A stretch of DNA of 54,482 nt, taken from Streptomyces rishiriensis (GTDB lineage: Bacteria > Actinomycetota > Actinomycetes > Streptomycetales > Streptomycetaceae). Location of the stretch: NCBI RefSeq assembly GCF_003112535.1, contig NZ_BEWA01000031.1, positions 1 to 54,482 of the forward strand. The letters are read 5' to 3'. Below, piece by piece: positions 42,766 to 50,497 of this stretch (positions are counted from its first letter, which is position 1; every line of letters starts with the position of its first letter). The translations under genes and the position numbers were made by a program. Below the pieces are notes generated by a model that was not told the origin of the DNA, ran no database searches, and worked only from the letters and a program-made list of their open reading frames with translations.

Positions 42766-43899
42766 TCAGCGCGCGGGTCCGACGCCGAGCTTGTTCTGGA
42801 GCCAGGTGTGGAACTCGCCGATGTGGTGCTCGCTGGGCACCAGCACACCGCCCTTGGCGTACGCCTTCGAGCTCATCGCCGGCTGGGTGCGCTCACAGGC
42901 GTCGAAGTCCTGCTGGTTCACCCGGTGGAACAGCTCGACCGACCGGCTGACGTCCTTGCCGCTCTCGACGACGTGCGGCAGATACAGCCAGTCGCACTCG
43001 ACGATCGTGCGGTCCACGGCCACCGGGTACATCCGGTGGAAGATCACGTGGTCGGGGACCAGGTTGACGAACACCTGCGGCCGGACGGTGATCGCGTAGT
43101 AACGGCGGTCCTGATCGCCGGACACTCCCGGGATGCGGTCCAGGCCCTCGGAGCCGTCGACCGTGAACCCCTGCACCTCCTCGCCGAACTCCGCGCCGTG
43201 GCCCACGTAGTACTGGGCGGCATACCCGTCCGCGAACTCCGGCAGCACCTCGGTCAGTTCGGGATGGATCGTGGCGCAGTGATAGCACTCCATGAAGTTC
43301 TCGACGATGAGCTTCCAGTTCGCCTTCACGTCATACGTGATCCGACGACCGACGGAAAGGCCGTCGACGCCGTACCGCTCGATCGACTCCAGGTCGCCGA
43401 GGCGCTCGACGACCGCCCCCAGCACCTCCGCCTCGAAGGACGGCGGCTCGTCGGCGAGGCACACCCACACATAGCCGAGCCACTCCCGCACATGGACGTT
43501 GATCAGGCCGTACTCGGTCCGGTCGATGTCCGGCATCGACGTCAGGTTCGGAGCGGCGACCAGCTTGCCGTCCAGACCGTAGGTCCATGCGTGGTATGGA
43601 CACTGGAAGGCCCGCTTGACCTCGCCGGACTCCTCGGTGCAGAGCTTGGCCCCGCGGTGCCGGCAGATGTTGAGGAAGGCCCTGACCGACCCGTCCCGGG
43701 AGCGGGAGACGAGGACGCTCTCACGTCCGACCTGGTAGGTGCGGAAGGCACCGGGTTTCGCCAGCTCGGAGGCGCGGGTCACGCAGAACCACATGGCCTC
43801 GAAGACCCGCTCCTGCTCCTGGGCGAAGACCGCGGGGTCCGTGTAGTACTCGCCGGACAGCGTGGGGATCAGACTGGGCGGCAGGTTCGTGAGGGTCAT
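42766..43899 (-). CDS. Rieske oxygenase, glycine-betaine-demethylase (GbcA-like) type
   Basis: A 377-aa iron enzyme. The Rieske centre has Cys79/His81 (NICRHRGA) and Cys100/His103 (CPYHAWTYG). The mononuclear iron site has His207 and His212 in ENFMECYHCATIHPEL, plus a late Asp. Family members remove a methyl group from glycine betaine (or similar quaternary amines) using O2 and electrons from a reductase, giving dimethylglycine and formaldehyde. The neighbourhood (dimethylglycine oxidase, sarcosine oxidase, betaine transporter) supports that substrate. No reductase gene (GbcB type) is in the window. It begins the glyA-sdaA transcript. Confidence 0.88.
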   Translation of the reverse strand: MTLTNLPPSLIPTLSGEYYTDPAVFAQEQERVFEAMWFCVTRASELAKPGAFRTYQVGRESVLVSRSRDGSVRAFLNICRHRGAKLCTEESGEVKRAFQCPYHAWTYGLDGKLVAAPNLTSMPDIDRTEYGLINVHVREWLGYVWVCLADEPPSFEAEVLGAVVERLGDLESIERYGVDGLSVGRRITYDVKANWKLIVENFMECYHCATIHPELTEVLPEFADGYAAQYYVGHGAEFGEEVQGFTVDGSEGLDRIPGVSGDQDRRYYAITVRPQVFVNLVPDHVIFHRMYPVAVDRTIVECDWLYLPHVVESGKDVSRSVELFHRVNQQDFDACERTQPAMSSKAYAKGGVLVPSEHHIGEFHTWLQNKLGVGPAR

Positions 43900-43940
43900 C
43901 GGGTCACCTTCGGGACATTCGGGAAGCGGTGGCGGGCTGT

Positions 43941-44083
43941 TCAGTGGCCGCGGGCGATCCACTCGTCGAGGTGGGGCGTCTCGGCCCCGATGCTGGTGGT
44001 GCCGCCGTGGCCGGTGTGGACGGTGGTGTCGGCGGGGAGCGTCAGCAGCCGGTCCCGGACGGAGGCGATGATGGTGCCGAAGT
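43941..44083 (-). pseudogene. C-terminal scrap of an MBL-fold hydrolase gene
   Basis: The minus strand reads DFGTIIASVRDRLLTLPADT, then TVHTGHGGTTSIGAETPHLD and EWIARGH, stop (43941-43943). This is the last His strand (HTGHG) and tail of an MBL-fold hydrolase, of the type that often sits by betaine-demethylase genes. The rest is gone: sequence changes to an IclR gene on the other strand at about 44084. Confidence 0.75.
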
Positions 44084-44380
44084 CCGCTGGAGGCGTCCGG
44101 GCTGCGCCGGCTGACGCCGCACACCCTGACCGCCGTGGCGAAGCTGGAGAAGGGCCTCACCGAGGCACGCGAGCTCGGGTACGCGATGACGCTGGAGGAG
44201 CTGGAGACCGGACTGCACGCGATGGCGGCCCCGATCCGCTCCCGCGAGGGCGAGGTCATCGCCGCGCTCAGCGCCTCCGGCCCGGCCTACCGCTTCACCG
44301 AGGAACGCATGCGCGCACTCGCGCCCGTGCTGACGCGGGGGGCCGAGGAGATCAGCCGCAGGATGGGCCATCCGGGCTGA
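44084..44380 (+). pseudogene. C-terminal fragment of an IclR-family regulator
   Basis: The plus strand reads PLEASGLRRLTPHTLTAVAK, LEKGLTEARELGYAMTLEEL, ETGLHAMAAPIRSREGEVIA, ALSASGPAYRFTEERM, LTRGAEEISRRMGHPG, stop. This is the effector-binding end of an IclR regulator. The DNA-binding half is missing and the fragment abuts the MBL scrap, so one deletion removed the 5' ends of both. An internal ATG (44135) might still give an effector-domain peptide, but no ribosome site is clear. Confidence 0.8.
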
Positions 44381-44456
44381 CCGCCCGCGAAGGGACGCTC
44401 AGCCCGGGCCCCTCACCGGAGCTCCCACAGGGGCGACGGCGTCGCCCCCGCCGGTG

Positions 44457-45059
44457 TCAGAGGTACTCCGTCGCCGCGTCGAGCAGCCAGTCCGCCAGAT
44501 ACGCGGCGAACGACGAACGGACCAGGACCCAGAAACCGGCGCTGGGCTCCTCACGCGCGACGAGGACGACCTGGGTGCGCCCCAGGGTGGTCTGGGCACA
44601 GCGGCCGGAACCGAAGGCCCTCGGATGCAGGTCCAGCGAGCAGCCGTGGGCCAGCAGGTCACGGGCTCCTCCGCCGGCGACGAGGACCGTCGTGCGCTGC
44701 GCGGAGACGTCGGTGACCGAGACCGGCTCCTCACCCGCAGCCTCCCGGATCCGGCTCTCCAGTTCGCGCTCGCCGCCCGGCGGCCCCACGAGCAGCCACT
44801 CGTCGGGGCCGAGCCACAGCGCGGTCAACTCCCCCGCGCGGACGACGGTGTCGGGCTCCAGGGGAAGCTGGAGTCCCAGCGCGAGACCGACGGCGCCGGC
44901 CGCCGCCCCCTTCGCGTCGAGACGCACGTCGAGCTGGGTGAGGAAGGGGAGTTCGGCCAGCCGGATCATGCCCCCGCTGTCGCGGGTGGCGGCGGCCAGC
45001 CGGTCGGCGGCCCGGGACAGCGGGCTGCGGGGCCGGGAGGTCAGGGCGGTGTCAGCCAT
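44457..45059 (-). CDS. soxG: Sarcosine oxidase gamma subunit
   Basis: A 200-aa protein of the SoxG family, the small folate-side subunit of heterotetrameric sarcosine oxidase. Characteristic blocks: LAELPFLTQLDVRLDAKG, TALWLGPDEWLLVGPPG, VSVTDVSAQRTTVLVAG, LDLHPRAFGSGRCAQTTLG and RSSFAAYLADWLLDAA. It overlaps the end of the soxDA gene by 8 nt and ends the sox operon. The complex oxidises sarcosine to glycine and makes methylene-tetrahydrofolate and H2O2. Confidence 0.93.
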   Translation of the reverse strand: MADTALTSRPRSPLSRAADRLAAATRDSGGMIRLAELPFLTQLDVRLDAKGAAAGAVGLALGLQLPLEPDTVVRAGELTALWLGPDEWLLVGPPGGERELESRIREAAGEEPVSVTDVSAQRTTVLVAGGGARDLLAHGCSLDLHPRAFGSGRCAQTTLGRTQVVLVAREEPSAGFWVLVRSSFAAYLADWLLDAATEYL

Positions 45060-48000
45060 CGCGGCGGGCTCCCTCGGGGTCGTAGAGGACGGGGCTCGCG
45101 ACGGTCACGGGGACCAGTCGGTCGCCCACGGGGGCGTACAGCCGCTCGCCGATGCGGTCCCGGCCGCCCTTGACCAGGGCGAGCGCGAAGGTCCGGCCGA
45201 GGGCCGCGCTGCGGTAGCTGGAGGTGACATGGCCGAGCATCGGGACGGGCGGGGCCGGCAGTTCGCCGCCGGCCACCAGGTGGGTGCCCTCGGGCAGGAA
45301 GGCGGCCGGGTCCTCGGGAAGCAGGCCGACCAGGTGCTTGCGGTCCGGGCGCACCGTGTCGGCGCGGGCGAACGAGCGCTTGCCGATGAAGTCCGGCTTC
45401 TTCTTGGAGACCGCCCAGCCCATACCGAGGTCCTGCGGGGTGACGGTGCCGTCGGTGTCCTGGCCGATGATCGGGTAGCCCTTCTCGGCGCGCAGGACGT
45501 GCATGGTCTCGGTGCCGTAGGGGGTGATGCCGTACGGGGCGCCAGCCTCGTACACCGCCTCCCAGAGGGTCAGCGCCTCCCACGGCGACACGTTGATCTC
45601 GTAGGCGAGTTCACCGGAGAAGCTGATCCGGCAGACCCGGGCCTCGATGGCGGCGACGGTCGTCTCGCGCCAGGCCATGAACGGGAAGTCCTCGTTGGCG
45701 ACGGCGAGTCCGGGGGCGAGGGAGCCGATCACCTCACGGGACCTCGGGCCGACCAGGGCGACCGTGGCCCACTGCTCGGTCACGGAGGTGCAGTGGACCT
45801 TCAGTTCGGGCCACTCCGTCTGGAGCCACTCCTCCATCCAGTCCAGCACGGCGGCCGCGTTGCCGGTCGTCGTGGTGACCAGGAAGCGGTCCCGGTCGAC
45901 CCGGATGACCGTGCCGTCGTCGAAGACCATGCCGTCCGGGCGGCACATGACGCCGTAGCGGATCATGCCGACCTTCAGGGTGCTCATCATGTTGGTGTAG
46001 AGCAGGTCGAGGAAGGCGGCGGCGTCCGGGCCCTGCACGTCGATCTTGCCGAGGGTGGAGGCGTCCATGAAGCCCACGCCCTCGCGGGTGGCGGCGCACT
46101 CGCGCAGCACCGCGGCCTCCATGTCCTCGCCGCCTCGCGGGTAGTACCAGGGCCGCTTCCACTGACCGACGTTCTCGAACAGCGCCCCGTGCCCGACATG
46201 CCACTCGTGGAGCGCGGTCGTGCGGACCGGGTCGCTCAGCAGGCCCCGGTCGCGGCCGGCGAGGGCGGCGAAGGAGACCGGCGTGTACGGCGGGCGGAAC
46301 GTGGTCGTGCCGAGGGCCGAGACGTCCACGCCGAGCAGTTCGGCGACGGCCCCGCTCGCCAGCACGCCCGAGGTCTTGCCCTGGTCGTTGGCGGTGCCGG
46401 CCGTGGTGTAGCGCTTGGTGTGCTCGACCGAGCGGAGGCCGGCGCCGGTCGCGCGGGCCAGGTCGGCCACCGTGACGTCGCGCTGGAGGTCGACGAACCG
46501 AGGCGCGTCCGACTCGCCCGGGACGACGTATACATGCATCGCGGGCGCCGGCCGTGGCTGCGCCGCCACGGCCGGAAGGCGGGGCTGCTCGGGCGTGTAC
46601 CCCTCGGCCTCGATCGCGCGGGCGCCGGCGGCGGCGCCCTGGGCGAGGACGGCGGCCGGGTCGAGGACACCGCTCGCGCTGCCCACGACCTCGACGGCCT
46701 GGCGGCCGGTGTCGGGCACGAAGGAGCCCAGTGTCCCGTCGTGGCGCAACGTGCCGCCGGACTGGCTGAACAGGTGCGCCACCGGGTTCCAGCCACCGGA
46801 GACCAGCAGCAGGTCGGCCGCGAACTCCCGCTGCCCGGCGGACTCCCCGTACGGGGCGACGGTCACGGCGGTGAGGCGGGCCCCACCCTCCGTGCCGGTG
46901 ACGGCGTGACCGGCCAGGACCTCGATGCCGGCGGCCGTGGCACGTTCGGCCCACTCCCCCGGTTCGGGGCGGGTGTCGACGATCGCCGTGACGGCCAGGC
47001 CCGCCGAGGCGAGGTCCAGGGCCGCCGCGTAGGCGCTGTCGTTGGTGGTGAGGACGACCGCGTGGCGGCCGGGCAGGGCGCCGTGCCGGTTGACGTGGGT
47101 GCGGGCCGAGGAGGCCAGCATCACGCCGGGGCGGTCGTTGTCCGCGAAGGCCAGCGAGCGTTCGTGGGCGCCGGTCGCGAGGACGACGCGGCGGGCCCGG
47201 ATGCGCCAGACGCGTTCCCGGGAGACGTTCGCGGGGGCCGCGCCGCCGAGGTGGTTGGTGCGGCGCTCGACGGCGAGGAGGTGGTTGTCGTCGTAGTAGC
47301 CGAAGACGGTCGTACGGCGCAGGACCCGGACCTCCGGGGCGGCGTCGAGCAGGTCGGCGGTCTCGCCCACCCAGTCGAGGTGTTCGGCCGTGCCGAGGAG
47401 GCTGCCGCCGAGCTCCGGCTGGTCGTCGGCGAGGATGACGCGGGCGCCGCTGTTCGCCGCCGCGGCGGCGGCGGCGAGGCCGGCCGGGCCCGCGCCCACG
47501 ACCAGGAGGTCGCAGTGCGCGTGTACGGCGTCGTAGCGGGCCGGGTCGGGGGCCGTGGCGAGGCGGCCCTGGCCGGGGAGACTGGTGGCGACCAGGCCGT
47601 CGTAGAGCTCGACGGTGGTCGCGGGGAGCATCGGCTCGGGAAAGGGTTCCTCGATCTGGATGACGGCGTTGGGCTCCTCGACGCCGGCGGAGAAGATGCC
47701 TCGGGGGCGGCCGAGCTTGATGCTGGTGCCCGCGTGGATGACGCCGTTGGCGAGGAGGGCGGAGGCGAGGGTGTCGCCCCGGTGGCCCTGGTACTGCGTG
47801 CCGTCGAAGGTGAAGGTGAGGAGGGTGTCGCGGTCGATGCGGCCTCGGGTGGGGTGGCGGAACGGCTGGGTCGTCTCGCCCTCGCCGCCCCTGGCCGTCC
47901 CGTCCTGACGGGACTCCGCTCCTTCGACCCCGCTCCCGGGGCCTGCGCTCGCCGGCTCCCCTGCGGCCCGAACGGCCTCGCCCTCGAAGGCCGGACGGGC

Positions 48001-48297
48001 CGGCGGCGCGGGCGTCGGGGCGGGGGTCGCCGGGCGGTCCTCGCCCGAGCGGTACACCGAGAGGATCTCGTTCGTGGAGGTGTCGCGGACCGCGTTGAAC
48101 CAGCGGCGGCAGCCCGCCGCATGGCTCCAGCGTTCGGCGAACGGGCCCTTGGTGTTGTCGCGGAAGAAGAGGTAGCGGGCCCACTCCTCGTCGGTGAGGG
48201 CCGAGGGGGTCTCGGGGTAGGCCACGTGGGCCTGGCCGCCGTAGTGGAATTCGGCCTCGTCGCGGGGCCCGCACCACGGGCAGGGGATGAGCAGCAT
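45052..48297 (-). CDS. soxDA: Fused sarcosine oxidase delta-alpha subunits (SoxD-SoxA)
   Basis: A 1081-aa protein. Residues 1-88 are a full SoxD: zinc ligands Cys6, Cys9, His59 and Cys63 match the known delta subunit. Residues about 142-1081 are SoxA: RGDTLASALLANGV fold, LLVVGAGPAGLAAAAAA (NAD site), then the C-terminal GcvT-like folate domain (GVGFMDASTLGKIDVQGPDA, GYPIIGQDTDGTVTP). Between them lies a Gly/Ala/Pro/Glu-rich linker (89-141) without any stop and, in this frame, without ATG, GTG or TTG, so SoxA has no start of its own. The ATG at 48297 is the normal SoxD start. It lies 11 bp after soxB. Normally D and A are separate genes. Confidence 0.9.
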   Translation of the reverse strand: MLLIPCPWCGPRDEAEFHYGGQAHVAYPETPSALTDEEWARYLFFRDNTKGPFAERWSHAAGCRRWFNAVRDTSTNEILSVYRSGEDRPATPAPTPAPPARPAFEGEAVRAAGEPASAGPGSGVEGAESRQDGTARGGEGETTQPFRHPTRGRIDRDTLLTFTFDGTQYQGHRGDTLASALLANGVIHAGTSIKLGRPRGIFSAGVEEPNAVIQIEEPFPEPMLPATTVELYDGLVATSLPGQGRLATAPDPARYDAVHAHCDLLVVGAGPAGLAAAAAAANSGARVILADDQPELGGSLLGTAEHLDWVGETADLLDAAPEVRVLRRTTVFGYYDDNHLLAVERRTNHLGGAAPANVSRERVWRIRARRVVLATGAHERSLAFADNDRPGVMLASSARTHVNRHGALPGRHAVVLTTNDSAYAAALDLASAGLAVTAIVDTRPEPGEWAERATAAGIEVLAGHAVTGTEGGARLTAVTVAPYGESAGQREFAADLLLVSGGWNPVAHLFSQSGGTLRHDGTLGSFVPDTGRQAVEVVGSASGVLDPAAVLAQGAAAGARAIEAEGYTPEQPRLPAVAAQPRPAPAMHVYVVPGESDAPRFVDLQRDVTVADLARATGAGLRSVEHTKRYTTAGTANDQGKTSGVLASGAVAELLGVDVSALGTTTFRPPYTPVSFAALAGRDRGLLSDPVRTTALHEWHVGHGALFENVGQWKRPWYYPRGGEDMEAAVLRECAATREGVGFMDASTLGKIDVQGPDAAAFLDLLYTNMMSTLKVGMIRYGVMCRPDGMVFDDGTVIRVDRDRFLVTTTTGNAAAVLDWMEEWLQTEWPELKVHCTSVTEQWATVALVGPRSREVIGSLAPGLAVANEDFPFMAWRETTVAAIEARVCRISFSGELAYEINVSPWEALTLWEAVYEAGAPYGITPYGTETMHVLRAEKGYPIIGQDTDGTVTPQDLGMGWAVSKKKPDFIGKRSFARADTVRPDRKHLVGLLPEDPAAFLPEGTHLVAGGELPAPPVPMLGHVTSSYRSAALGRTFALALVKGGRDRIGERLYAPVGDRLVPVTVASPVLYDPEGARRDG
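47876..48003. repeat. Intergenic-repeat-like sequence coding the SoxD-SoxA linker
   Basis: The linker DNA contains an 8-bp hairpin with 2-nt loop (47897-47914: GTCCCGTC-CT-GACGGGAC). It has the general look (reading AVRAAGEPASAGPGSG then ESRQDGTARGGEGE) of a dispersed sequence I remember between many Streptomyces genes. That recollection needs checking against a genome. Confidence 0.45.
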
Positions 48298-48308
48298 GGT
48301 TGGGCTCC

Positions 48309-49541
48309 CTAGTGGGCCACCGCGGCCGCGCCGTGCTCGTCGACGAGCGCGCCGGTGGTGAAACGGTCGAGCGAGAAGGGGGCGTTGAGGGCGTGCGGGG
48401 TGTCGTGGGCGATGGTGTGGGCGTAGACCCAGCCGACGCCCGGGGTGGCCTTGAAACCGCCCGTGCCCCAGCCGCAGTTGAGGTAGAGGTTGTCGACGGG
48501 GCTGAGCCCGACGATCGGCGAGGCGTCGGGGCTGACGTCGACGATGCCGCCCCAGGTGCGCAGGACGTGCGCGCGGGCGAAGACCGGGAAGAGCTCCAGG
48601 GCCGCGGCCATCTGCTCCTCGATGATGTGGAACGCACCGCGCTGGGTGTAGGAGTTGTACGCGTCGATGCCCGCGCCCATCACCAGCTCGCCCTTGTGCG
48701 CCTGGCTGACGTACACATGGACGGCGTTGGACATCACGACCGTCGGGTGCACCGGCTCCAGGAGCTCGGAGACCAGGGCCTGCAACGGATGGGACTGGAC
48801 GGGGAGTTGGATGCCCGCCATGGCGGCGAGGACCGAGGTGTGGCCCGCCGAGCAGAGCGCGACCTTGCCGGCCGCGATGCGGCCGCGGGTCGTCCGGACG
48901 CCGACGACGCGGTTGTCGACCACGTCGAGACCGGTGACCTCGCAGTTCTGGATGATGTCGATGCCGGCCGCGTCGGCGGAGCGGGCCAGGCCCCAGGCCA
49001 CGTGGTCGTGCTTGGCGATGCCGGCGCGCGGCTGGTAGGTGGCGCCCAGCACCGGGTAGCGCACGTCCTGGGAGATGTTGACGATCGGGCAGACTTCCTT
49101 GACGCCATCGGCGTCGAGCCACTCCGCGTCCACGCCGTTGAGGCGGTTGGCCTCCACGCGCCGCACGCTGTCGCGGACGTCCTGGAGGCTGTGGGCGAGG
49201 TTCAGCACACCGCGCTGGGAGAAGAGGATCGGGTAGTCGAGCTCCTCCTCCAGTCCCTCCCAGAGCTTGAGAGCGTGCTCGTAGATCCCGGCGCTCTCGT
49301 CCCACAGGTAGTTGGAACGGATGATCGTGGTGTTGCGGGCCATGTTGCCGCCCCCGAGCCAGCCCTTCTCCAGCACCGCGACCTTGGTGATGCCGTGGTT
49401 CTTCGCCAGATAGTGGGCGGTGGCCAGGCCGTGTCCGCCGCCGCCGACGATCACTACGTCGTACGACTTCTCGGGCTCGGGGTCACGCCACAGCCAGTCG
49501 GGGTGCTCGGGGAGGTCTGCGCCGGGGGTGCGGGGGCTCAT
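48309..49541 (-). CDS. soxB: Sarcosine oxidase beta subunit
   Basis: A 410-aa flavoprotein. The FAD motif VVIVGGGGHGLATAHYLA is near residue 29. GNMARNTTIIRSNYLW follows, and the KHDHV segment at 177-181 contains the His expected to hold FMN covalently (His178; His173 in the corynebacterial enzyme). The C-terminal RTWGGIVDVSPDASPIVG and CGWGTGGFKATPGVGW close the substrate site. The ATG at 49541 (MSPRTPGADLPEHPDW) is preferred to one 9 codons upstream. It is first of soxB-soxDA-soxG. Confidence 0.94.
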   Translation of the reverse strand: MSPRTPGADLPEHPDWLWRDPEPEKSYDVVIVGGGGHGLATAHYLAKNHGITKVAVLEKGWLGGGNMARNTTIIRSNYLWDESAGIYEHALKLWEGLEEELDYPILFSQRGVLNLAHSLQDVRDSVRRVEANRLNGVDAEWLDADGVKEVCPIVNISQDVRYPVLGATYQPRAGIAKHDHVAWGLARSADAAGIDIIQNCEVTGLDVVDNRVVGVRTTRGRIAAGKVALCSAGHTSVLAAMAGIQLPVQSHPLQALVSELLEPVHPTVVMSNAVHVYVSQAHKGELVMGAGIDAYNSYTQRGAFHIIEEQMAAALELFPVFARAHVLRTWGGIVDVSPDASPIVGLSPVDNLYLNCGWGTGGFKATPGVGWVYAHTIAHDTPHALNAPFSLDRFTTGALVDEHGAAAVAH

Positions 49542-49599
49542 CGGACGTCTCCGTCTTCCGGGAGGCACGGATGCTGCGGGTGCTGGGGGACGTGCACGT

Positions 49600-50460
49600 T
49601 CATAGGGCGGTGGCGTTCCTCTCGGCGGCCTCGACGACGTTGGCCAGCAACATCGCGCGGGTCATGGGGCCCACTCCGCCGGGCATCGGCGCGATCCAGC
49701 CGGCGACCTGGGCGGCGTCCGGGTGGATGTCGCCGACCAGGCCCTGGTCGGTGCGGGTGATGCCGACGTCCAGGACGGCCGCGCCGGTGCGCAGCATGTC
49801 CTTGGTGATCAGCCCTGGCGAACCGGCCGCCGCGATGACGATGTCGGCCTCGCGGGTGTGCCGGGCCAGGCCCTTGGTGCCGGTGTGGCACAGGGTCACG
49901 GTGGCGTTCTCCGAGCGGCGGGTGAGCAGCAGGCCGATGGGGCGGCCGACCGTGATGCCCCGGCCGATGACGCAGACCCGGGCGCCGGCGAGCGGTACCC
50001 CGTGGCGCCGCAGGAGTTCGACGATGCCGCGCGGGGTGCAGGGCAGCGGGGCGTCGACGCCGAGGGTGAGCCGCCCGAGGTTGACGGGGTGCAGTCCGTC
50101 GGCGTCCTTGGCCGGGTCCATGCGTTCCAGCACGGCGTTGGCGTCGAGGTGGCGCGGCAGCGGGAGCTGGACGATGTAGCCGGTGCAGGCCGGGTCGGCG
50201 TTCAGCTCGTCGACGACGTCCTCGACCTGCTGCTGGGTGGCGTCGGCGGGCAGGTCGCGGCGGATGGAGGCGATGCCGACCTGGGCGCAGTCGCGGTGCT
50301 TGCCGCCGACGTAGGCGCGGCTGCCGGGGTCGTCGCCGACCAGGACCGTGCCGAGGCCCGGCGGGCGGCCGCCGGTGGCGGCCGACTTGGCCACGCGCTC
50401 CGTGAGTTCGCGTCGGATGTCGGCGGCAGCGGCCTTGCCGTCGAGCAGCTGTGCGTTCAC
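49600..50460 (-). CDS. folD: Bifunctional methylene-THF dehydrogenase/cyclohydrolase
   Basis: A 286-aa FolD. Active-site Tyr/Lys lie in SRAYVGGKHRDCAQVGI, QLPLPRHLD and KDADGLHPVN follow, then the NADP motif VIGRGITVGRPIGLLL and the C-terminal PGGVGPMTRAMLLANV. The GTG start at 50460 fits the family opening (NAQLLDGKAAAADIRREL), with GGAAGG upstream. Lying between dimethylglycine oxidase and soxB, it turns methylene-THF released by both enzymes into formyl-THF and NADPH. It is likely a dedicated second copy; the housekeeping folD is usually elsewhere. Confidence 0.95.
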   Translation of the reverse strand: MNAQLLDGKAAAADIRRELTERVAKSAATGGRPPGLGTVLVGDDPGSRAYVGGKHRDCAQVGIASIRRDLPADATQQQVEDVVDELNADPACTGYIVQLPLPRHLDANAVLERMDPAKDADGLHPVNLGRLTLGVDAPLPCTPRGIVELLRRHGVPLAGARVCVIGRGITVGRPIGLLLTRRSENATVTLCHTGTKGLARHTREADIVIAAAGSPGLITKDMLRTGAAVLDVGITRTDQGLVGDIHPDAAQVAGWIAPMPGGVGPMTRAMLLANVVEAAERNATAL

Positions 50461-50497
50461 CGGCGGTGTTCCTTCCCTCTTCGGTCGTGGCCGGGGA

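Noticed and set aside
42808..48312. A very long open plus-strand frame (over 1800 codons) opposite the Rieske and sox genes
   Set aside because: It is the reverse-strand shadow of high-GC coding sequence; it is rich in Gly/Arg/Val/Ala with no domains, while the minus strand gives complete known enzymes.
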